Program-made: the position numbers and the translations under genes | NCBI GenBank assembly: GCA_900317925.1 | Contig: ONIQ01000008.1 | Coordinates: 1-57,329 of the forward strand | DNA: 57,329 bases | From: an uncultured Bacteroidales bacterium | GTDB lineage: Bacteria > Bacteroidota > Bacteroidia > Bacteroidales > UBA932 | Reading direction: 5' to 3' | The notes under the pieces: generated by a model | Seen by the model: only the letters and a program-made list of their open reading frames with translations | What the model was told of the DNA's origin: nothing | Databases searched by the model: none | Part shown: in pieces, positions 52,380-57,329 of the stretch | How the letters are laid out: each line of letters begins with the position of its first letter | Numbering within the stretch: position 1 is the first letter of the stretch

Positions 52380-53618
52380 TTATATATTGGTTAAAGAATC
52401 AATTAACGCGCGGTAACGGACGGTCACGGAATCCAGGGCGGGCAGGTTCTCCCGACGGATCGGGTCGGTCCTGGGCGATTCCATCGTGAGCGGATTGACA
52501 GGCGTCCCGTTCTTCCAGACCCGGAAATCCAGATGCGGTCCCGTGGAAACGCCGGTCGAGCCCACGTATCCAATCACATCGCCCTGCCGTACACGGACGC
52601 CCGCCCGGATGCCTTTGGCATAGCGGGAAAGGTGCAGGTAGGCCGTGGTATAGACGGAATTGTGGCGGATCTTGACGGTATTGCCGCCTCCCCCGCTCCA
52701 GCCGGCACTGAGCACCGTACCGTCTCCGATACTCATCACGGGCGTACCCGCAGGGGCGGCATAGTCCACGGCCGTATGTGCCCGGACCTGTCCGGTAACC
52801 GGATGCTTGCGGTGATAGGTAAAACCGCTGCTGATGCGGGTATACTTCAAGGGCGCCTTCAGGAAGGCCTTCCGCAGGCTCTCGCCCTGCTCGTTCCAAT
52901 AGAGGTTCCCGCCGTCGCCCTGGTCAAACATGATGGCCGGGAAATCCTTCCCGCCGGAGGAATAGACGGAATAATACAGGGTATCTACATCGATCACCTC
53001 GCCTTCGCAGACGGTCTGGCCATAGAGAACGCGGAAACGGTCATCTTTCTGCAGGCCGAAGAAATTCACCGTCCAGGCATAGACCTCGGACAGCTGGGAA
53101 ATCAGATACGTAGGAGCTCCGGCCGCCACCATATCGTTCCACAGCGAGGTACGGATGGTGACATCGGCATATTTCAGCTCATGCTCCACCGGCTTCACCA
53201 CGCGCCAGGCCGCCAGGGAATCCGCACAGCGGAATACCGTCCGGGTGACCCGGTCGTTCTCGTACACCACATATTCGAGCCGATGGAAGATCGTATCCAG
53301 GCTGTAGTAAGCGTGCCAATGGTTGCCGGCGCGCATCTTCCGGACATCGAAAACCGTATCCAGACTGGCTGCAAGGGCATACGCCGCCGCGTCGTCCATG
53401 CCCAGCCGGACCATCAGGCCGGAGAAAGTCTCGCCGCTTCGTACCGTCCCTTCCACGCGGTCCAGCGAATCCTCCCAGAAGCCCAGCGGCGGAAGGGAAT
53501 CATTCTGAATCAATGAATGATCATCCTGTCGTCCTCCACGCGGGCCGCAGGATTGCGGGGCCTGGCAAAAAAGCCAGAACAGGCACAGGCCCATGCTTAT
53601 TTTTAAAAATTTTCGCAT
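52380..53618 (-). CDS. M23 family metallopeptidase (LytM-like)
   Basis: The 412-residue protein has an N-terminal lipoprotein-like or signal segment (FLKISMGLCLFWLFC), a middle region with an OapA/LysM-like part, and a C-terminal M23 domain: HTAVDYAAPAGTP (zinc H and D) near residue 285, YLHLSRYAKG near 330 and STGPHLDFRVWKNG near 370. The last zinc histidine of the usual HLHF is Asp (HLDF), a form often seen in this phylum. It should cleave peptidoglycan cross-links in the periplasm. It starts 5 bases after a -7 element and leads an operon with the two DUF3857 genes. Confidence 0.85.
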   Translation of the reverse strand: MRKFLKISMGLCLFWLFCQAPQSCGPRGGRQDDHSLIQNDSLPPLGFWEDSLDRVEGTVRSGETFSGLMVRLGMDDAAAYALAASLDTVFDVRKMRAGNHWHAYYSLDTIFHRLEYVVYENDRVTRTVFRCADSLAAWRVVKPVEHELKYADVTIRTSLWNDMVAAGAPTYLISQLSEVYAWTVNFFGLQKDDRFRVLYGQTVCEGEVIDVDTLYYSVYSSGGKDFPAIMFDQGDGGNLYWNEQGESLRKAFLKAPLKYTRISSGFTYHRKHPVTGQVRAHTAVDYAAPAGTPVMSIGDGTVLSAGWSGGGGNTVKIRHNSVYTTAYLHLSRYAKGIRAGVRVRQGDVIGYVGSTGVSTGPHLDFRVWKNGTPVNPLTMESPRTDPIRRENLPALDSVTVRYRALIDSLTNI

Positions 53619-53623
53619 CTTTG

Positions 53624-53631
53624 CAAAGATA
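53624..53631 (-). promoter_or_regulatory. -7 promoter element TATCTTTG (M23 peptidase), within a palindrome
   Basis: Exact TAnnTTTG match on the minus strand, five bases (CAAAG) before the ATG at about 53618. It is part of a perfect 14-base palindrome ATCTTTGCAAAGAT, so the + strand carries nearly the same element (CATCTTTG) towards trmO. Coordinates may be off by one base. Confidence 0.55.
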
Positions 53632-53643
53632 ATAAAAGAAAAG

Positions 53644-54327
53644 ATGGAAATCAAGCCAGTTGCAGATTATCACGGCCCGCTGACGACCAAATTCGGCATT
53701 CCCCGCCAAAGCGGCCTGATCGACCTTCCGGGAGAGATCGTTTTCCGGCCGGCTTTCCGCAGCCCTGACGCAGTTCGCGGGCTGGAGGGTTTCGACCGCA
53801 TCTGGCTCATCTGGGAGTTTTCCGACCATCCTGACGCCAAGACTTTCCAGGCAACCGTCCGCCCGCCCCGGCTGGGCGGAAACACCGCGCTGGGTGTCTT
53901 TGCCACCCGCTCCCCTTTCCGGCCCAACCGGCTGGGGCTTTCGTGCGTGGAACTGGTGCGCATCGACCCGGAAGGTCCCGTCCTCCACGTCAAAGGCGCC
54001 GACCTGATGGACGGCACTCCCATCTACGATATCAAACCGTATGTTCCCTATGCCGATGCCTTCCCGGAGGCGCGCGGCGGCTTTACCGACACCTCCGCCT
54101 GGGAACCGCTGCAGGTTGATTTCTCGCCGGCCGCCCTGGAGGTCCTGGCCGCACAACCCGACCCGGACGTCCTTCGCACCCGGCTGGAGCAGGTGCTCGC
54201 CCAGGACCCGAGGCCCCGTTTCCATCACGATCCCGACCGCCTCTACGGCATGCCCTTCGGCCCTTTTGACATACGTTTTCAGGTGAAGGGGGATACTTTG
54301 ATTGTGATAGGGATTATCTCTACATGA
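53644..54327 (+). CDS. trmO: tRNA (N6-threonylcarbamoyladenosine(37)-N6)-methyltransferase
   Basis: The 227-residue protein of the TrmO/TsaA/YaeB family has KFGIPRQSGL near residue 16, GLEGFDRIWLIWEF near 47, and GVFATRSPFRPNRLGLSCVEL near 84-104 (the RSPxRPNxxGLS signature), then PIYDIKPYVPYAD. It methylates t6A37 of tRNA using S-adenosylmethionine. The ATG at 53644 was chosen from the family start; an upstream open frame lies in the divergent promoter. Genes to its right differ sharply in composition. Confidence 0.92.
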   Translation: MEIKPVADYHGPLTTKFGIPRQSGLIDLPGEIVFRPAFRSPDAVRGLEGFDRIWLIWEFSDHPDAKTFQATVRPPRLGGNTALGVFATRSPFRPNRLGLSCVELVRIDPEGPVLHVKGADLMDGTPIYDIKPYVPYADAFPEARGGFTDTSAWEPLQVDFSPAALEVLAAQPDPDVLRTRLEQVLAQDPRPRFHHDPDRLYGMPFGPFDIRFQVKGDTLIVIGIIST

Positions 54328-54399
54328 GACCTGCCGTTCAAAAAAACTTGAATGTATGCGAGAAAATACAGACCATTGCAATGGATTATCCGGCTTCGC

Positions 54400-54431
54400 C
54401 TCTTTCTGTACAAGATCTCTTTCTGTACAAG
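54400..54431. repeat. 15-base tandem direct repeat upstream of the AT-rich cassette
   Basis: CTCTTTCTGTACAAG occurs at 54400-54414 and again at 54417-54431, two bases apart, 22 bases before the start at 54453. No TAnnTTTG element is visible in the 125-base spacer. The repeats could be binding sites for a regulator or the scar of a duplication. Confidence 0.6.
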
Positions 54432-54452
54432 TTGTAGAGACAATCGTACGTA

Positions 54453-55142
54453 ATGCATATGTTAAAAAGAAAAACCATTATTAGTCTTGTTTGTTTACTA
54501 TTCTCAACGATTTCTCTGGCACAGACTGTTCCAGAGAAATACGTTGTAATCGTTTTTGAGAATACCCGTTACTATTGGGAAGAGGGTAAAAATTTGCACT
54601 TTAAGGAGAATTATTATTGGATTTCTCCGGTTGATTCCCTAATAGAACGAGGCGTTGCCTATCCCTTGTATATTCCATCCGGAGAAGATTGCATTTTCGA
54701 AAAGAGGGATACCTCTATTTTTAGTAATATAGCAATGTGTAATTTAAACGGACTACTGTGTAGAAAGACGTTTCACGTAGAGGAGTCTTCTCCATCGTAT
54801 GAGACAATGAAAACAATCGATAATAATAAACGGAGGATTCTTGTGGAGGATATCCGTTACAGTTCCCGACTCGGAATCTTTCAGAAACGAAAAGAAAAAA
54901 CTGTCATTTCTTATGTTCCTGTTATTGGCCGTATTCAAAAGGGACGGTTAAGAACGGATGAAGGGGAAGAACTCATATCCTATTATATCACCTCGTTGGA
55001 GCGTGTCGGGGAAGGGATTCTTAACGAAAGAGAGGAACTGTGCGTATTGCACACTGATTATAGTATGATGGATTATAGTTGCTTCGCAGAACATAATCAG
55101 AGAATCCAGAAAGGATTTAGAAGGATGAAGCTGGGGAAATGA
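54453..55142 (+). CDS. Hypothetical secreted protein
   Basis: The 229-residue protein has a signal peptide (KTIISLVCLLFSTISLAQ) and a mature part rich in Y, E, R and K (KYVVIVFENTRYYWEEGK, RILVEDIRYSSRLG). No family recognised. Base composition is clearly AT-richer than upstream genes. An alternative start is the ATG at 54459 (LKRKT). The stop overlaps the next start by 4 bases (ATGA), so it forms an operon with the membrane protein behind it. Confidence 0.7.
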   Translation: MHMLKRKTIISLVCLLFSTISLAQTVPEKYVVIVFENTRYYWEEGKNLHFKENYYWISPVDSLIERGVAYPLYIPSGEDCIFEKRDTSIFSNIAMCNLNGLLCRKTFHVEESSPSYETMKTIDNNKRRILVEDIRYSSRLGIFQKRKEKTVISYVPVIGRIQKGRLRTDEGEELISYYITSLERVGEGILNEREELCVLHTDYSMMDYSCFAEHNQRIQKGFRRMKLGK

Positions 55143-55831
55143 AAAGCATAATAAGGAAGGTTATACTACTTTTGAAGAGTATGCGGATGATGATGAATAA
55201 TAGTTCCTTTTTCCATTGGCTGAAAGGATGCGTATATCTATTCGTCCCGTTCTTGCTTGTGTATTTAACTGTCATGGTTGTGTGCTTTGGCTATTTCTTC
55301 TTTAGTCCAAAATGGGAGGAATTACATTATGAGATTCCATTGTCAGCAGATAGGCTGGTTTTTATTGTGGATTCTACAGCCATCATCAACTCATATAAAC
55401 CCGCATTTGCTAAACGAGAAGAGGATTATTGGAGACAACAACGAAGGAAGGGGGATGAGAAAGGCTTCATCGCATTGTACCTGATTAAGTCAAAAGCGGT
55501 TATCTATATGAACATTTCCGAAACCAAGGGGGGATCATTAATAGAACTTTCTGAATGTTGCTTCGATTCAACGAGTGGCAGAACAGATTGGATAGGAAGT
55601 CCGTTTAATGGAGGCGTTTCTTTCTGCAAAGCGCATAAGATGGAAAAAGAATTTGAACGAAGGATATTGAAGAATAATAGGATTCCATATGAGAAACACA
55701 AACCCTTCTGGCTTTTTTATGCCCGATTAATGATGTACCCACTTGCTTACTGGTGGCAGACGTTAATATGTGGTTATATTTTACTATGCCTTATTATCAA
55801 CAGACCTCGCTCGAAAGGCAGGAAGCTATAG
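55139..55831 (+). CDS. Hypothetical membrane protein, paralogue A of an unknown family
   Basis: The 230-residue protein has an N-terminal membrane segment at about 32-54 (GCVYLFVPFLLVYLTVMVV), a soluble middle and a C-terminal membrane segment at about 200-220 (LICGYILLCLII). The middle shares with the gene at 56199 the blocks AKREE-YWR, GR-WIG, GGVSF-KAHKMEKEFER, KNN-IP and LMMYPL. No known family recognised. It is coupled to the secreted protein by a 4-base overlap, and followed by a terminator at 55846-55878. A role as an immunity or partner protein of an envelope toxin is only a guess from size, topology and paralogy. Confidence 0.7.
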   Translation: MKSIIRKVILLLKSMRMMMNNSSFFHWLKGCVYLFVPFLLVYLTVMVVCFGYFFFSPKWEELHYEIPLSADRLVFIVDSTAIINSYKPAFAKREEDYWRQQRRKGDEKGFIALYLIKSKAVIYMNISETKGGSLIELSECCFDSTSGRTDWIGSPFNGGVSFCKAHKMEKEFERRILKNNRIPYEKHKPFWLFYARLMMYPLAYWWQTLICGYILLCLIINRPRSKGRKL

Positions 55832-56198
55832 GTGATGTTAATTGCACTCGTTGTCATTCTTGCAACGAGGGCTTTTTCACTATCCGATGTTCGCTAGCGA
55901 GGAAACTTTCTAACAGGCAGACGGGACGAAGATTTAGCATAGGCGTTATATGCAAACATCTAAGAATCAACCAATTATAAAAACAACCCCGGACAACCAA
56001 CAGCACCCAATGTATTGCTCCGTGAGACTGGGGGCGGCGGGTTCCGTGCCACCTTGAAGCCAGGAGGAACCGAGGTTATTCGCGTTAAAAAAACGCGGAG
56101 ATGATGTTGTATAGATTGTTCCCGTTTCCATTGCATCTTCGGGAAATACTGACTATATTTACACCGGGAAGGAATCCCAGAACATTTATCCCGTTATT
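55832..56198. other. 367-base intergenic region with possible gene remnants
   Basis: After the terminator comes a perfect palindrome TCGCTAGCGA (55891-55900). A reading frame without a start codon is open from about 55965 to 56104 and would give a glycine-rich end with NVLLRETGGGGFRATLKPGG and VIRVKKTRR, of higher GC content than the flanking genes; this looks like the 3' remnant of a lost gene. Another open stretch in frame with the gene at 56199 (about 56117-56198, ASSGNTDYIYTGKESQNIYP) has no start of its own. No consensus promoter is visible; TATATTTA at about 56153 is near-consensus. Confidence 0.45.
55846..55878 (+). terminator. Intrinsic terminator after paralogue A
   Basis: CTCGTTG (55847-55853) and CAACGAG (55863-55869) form a 7-bp stem with a 9-base loop, followed by GGCTTTTTC. 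It lies 15 bases after the stop at 55831. Confidence 0.65.
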
Positions 56199-56840
56199 AT
56201 GAAAGGAAAAGTTTTCTTCTTTGAATGGTTCTTTCCATCATTGTTCCGATCTTTCGCTGCCTTTGTTTTATTCTTTGGCTTCTGCGGCGGTTTGCTCTAT
56301 TCGTCGGATTTCTATAAGGATATGAGTTTTAACACGCTCATTTCGACTGAAAGAATAGAGTATATCATCGATTCAATAGCTATAGTGAATACAAACAAAC
56401 CCGAATATGCTAAAAGAGAAGAGACCTACTGGAGAATTAAACGGCAGAGAGGAGATGGCGATGCATACGTAGTTTTGTATTTGGACAAATCAAACATAGT
56501 AGCCTATTTCTCAATTATTGAAGAAGAAAATGGAACAAAGATCATTCCTGCTGAAGTTCTACGGAATCCGGGTAAAGGACGGATATCATGGATTGGCGAT
56601 TTTGCTAGAGGGGGAGTATCTTTCCGTAAAGCCCATCAGATGGAAAAGGATTTTGAACGCGTTGTATTTAAAAATAACGACATTCCTTTTGTGAAGAAGA
56701 AGCCCCTCTCGTATTCTTTAGCGCATTTGATGATGTATCCTCTCAGTGGAATGTGGTGGCATTCGTTCTTGTTTATTTTCATAATAGTTTTCTTCTGGAT
56801 GTACTTCAGACGCTCAAAGCGCTGGAAACAGGAGAAGTAG
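56199..56840 (+). CDS. Hypothetical membrane protein, paralogue B of an unknown family
   Basis: The 213-residue protein has membrane segments at about 14-36 (FRSFAAFVLFFGFCGGLLY) and 183-203 (SFLFIFIIVFFWMYF) around a soluble domain. It is clearly paralogous to the protein at 55139: shared NKP-YAKREE-YWR, RGD, LYLDKS, GRISWIG, RGGVSFRKAHQMEKDFER, KNNDIPF, KP and LMMYPL-WW. Identity over the soluble domain is roughly 40 percent by eye. No known family recognised. The base composition is AT-rich. It is 14 bases before the next membrane-protein gene. Confidence 0.7.
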   Translation: MKGKVFFFEWFFPSLFRSFAAFVLFFGFCGGLLYSSDFYKDMSFNTLISTERIEYIIDSIAIVNTNKPEYAKREETYWRIKRQRGDGDAYVVLYLDKSNIVAYFSIIEEENGTKIIPAEVLRNPGKGRISWIGDFARGGVSFRKAHQMEKDFERVVFKNNDIPFVKKKPLSYSLAHLMMYPLSGMWWHSFLFIFIIVFFWMYFRRSKRWKQEK

Positions 56841-56854
56841 TTTAGTGGACACTA

Positions 56855-57277
56855 ATGAGTCATAATAATAAACTAATGCGTAAATGTGCAGTTGGGTATC
56901 TTTATATCTTCTACCCCGTCCTTTATCTGGGTCTTTGTGTAGTATTCTCCCCATTCCTTCTCTTTGGTAAGAAAGTCGCTAAGCATATAATGCTTAATTT
57001 TAGGAAAATGAGTACTTTTAATTATACATTTTTACATTATCGTGGGTACCCGTGGAATTTTTTAGAGACTTGTTTTACTATTGCGACAGTGTTATTCCCA
57101 TTATTCTCATTTATCCTTTTCCTATTTATGAGGATATATAATGGCCTAGATATAGATACTGCCATATTGGTATATATACTTATAATTTTTATTTTAGGAT
57201 TTATTTTTGAAATTCTTTTTGAGAATTATACCTTAATTCCGCAAAGCGGATTGCTTAAAAAAATAGCAAGCCCTTGA
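56855..57277 (+). CDS. Hypothetical small multi-pass membrane protein
   Basis: The 140-residue protein has hydrophobic segments at about 12-36 (VGYLYIFYPVLYLGLCVVFS), 73-92 (CFTIATVLFPLFSFILFLF) and 98-120 (TAILVYILIIFILGFIF) with a basic stretch (GKKVAKH) between the first two. It is not recognisable. Composition is the most AT-rich of the window. It probably shares a transcript with paralogue B. Its stop codon lies within the left arm of the hairpin at 57266-57302. Confidence 0.6.
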   Translation: MSHNNKLMRKCAVGYLYIFYPVLYLGLCVVFSPFLLFGKKVAKHIMLNFRKMSTFNYTFLHYRGYPWNFLETCFTIATVLFPLFSFILFLFMRIYNGLDIDTAILVYILIIFILGFIFEILFENYTLIPQSGLLKKIASP

Positions 57278-57302
57278 TAAAGAAACCCTTACAAGGGCTT
57301 GC
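57257..57302 (-). terminator. Strong terminator reading leftward from beyond the window
   Basis: GCAAGCCCTTG (57266-57276) and CAAGGGCTTGC (57292-57302) form a perfect 11-bp stem with a 15-base loop. The T-run that makes a terminator (TATTTTTTT) is on the minus strand at 57257-57265, so it best serves a leftward gene beyond 57329. On the + strand the stem is not followed by a T-run, though it may still end the cassette. Confidence 0.65.
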
Positions 57303-57329
57303 GTATGTCTGTGATTTCACCTAAATTAG

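Noticed and set aside
55906-55955. Integron attC-like sequence (TCTAAC ... GGCGTTATAT)
   Set aside because: The outer core-like bases are present, but the inner paired boxes and expected fold are lacking, the spacing is short, and no second copy is seen in the cassette region.
55753-55980. 75-codon frame overlapping the end of paralogue A and the terminator
   Set aside because: It reads through the terminator hairpin, overlaps a better-supported gene and has no recognisable features.
1-57329. tRNA, rRNA genes and CRISPR arrays
   Set aside because: No cloverleaf-type sequence, rRNA segment or regularly spaced repeats were seen on either strand by eye.

Overview
The window looks like a chromosomal segment of a fairly GC-rich member of the Bacteroidales (phylum Bacteroidota). 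The evidence is the recurring -7 promoter element TAnnTTTG in front of many genes, an UpxY-type antiterminator, and families typical of the phylum: DUF4249 beside a TonB-dependent receptor, DUF4831, DUF1573, paired DUF3857/transglutaminase-like proteins, and a fused OlsF-like lipid acyltransferase. The genus cannot be fixed from this sequence alone.

Bases 1-23737 are a large surface-polysaccharide locus made of several transcription units. A rightward unit (1-4129) holds the end of a flippase, an FrhB-like iron-sulfur protein, a polysaccharide pyruvyl transferase, a GT4 glycosyltransferase and a GmhA-type isomerase. It meets a leftward unit (4126-7215: polysaccharide deacetylase, ATP-grasp ligase, DUF1972 glycosyltransferase). 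A single rightward GT2 gene (7274-8173) follows. The main leftward operon (23737 down to 8177) is a Wzx/Wzy-type export and assembly operon: Wza, Wzc, CpsB-type phosphatase, RfbD, UpxY, RfbA, RfbC, RfbB, Wzx, a WbsX-like protein, Wzy, a frameshifted glycosyltransferase, LicD, an IspD/TarI-like cytidylyltransferase and a GDPD lipoprotein. Together these predict a rhamnose-containing exported polysaccharide that may carry a phosphodiester-linked substituent.

Bases 23827-33617 are housekeeping and mixed genes: RNase HI, a nucleotidyltransferase-family protein, PdxA, a predicted metal exporter, a DUF1573 protein, a 57-residue 2[4Fe-4S] ferredoxin, an M16 peptidase, a LysR regulator and a tandemly duplicated lipoprotein. 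Bases 33708-42956 hold ParE followed by two lipid-metabolism genes on the + strand, then a leftward group (lipoprotein, TonB-dependent receptor, DUF4249 protein, OlsF-like acyltransferase). Bases 43022-54327 contain rpsF-rpsR-rplI, PepD, DUF4831, an LpxL-type acyltransferase, a DMT transporter, two DUF3857 proteins, an M23 peptidase and TrmO.

From about 54345 to the end the composition turns AT-rich and the genes become unrecognisable: a secreted protein, two paralogous membrane proteins of one unknown family, and a small multi-pass membrane protein, all on the + strand. This looks like an acquired or fast-evolving accessory cassette.

The most unusual items are: (i) a roughly 119-bp element with 23-bp terminal inverted repeats inserted in frame in rfbB, so that the epimerase-pathway dehydratase carries about 40 extra residues; (ii) the AT-rich cassette with its paralogous membrane-protein pair; (iii) several genes whose start codon lies only 5 bases after the -7 element, predicting leaderless mRNAs; (iv) strong hairpins at the predicted 5' ends of the rpsF and ferredoxin mRNAs; and (v) a 134-bp antisense overlap between a ligase gene and the OlsF-like gene.
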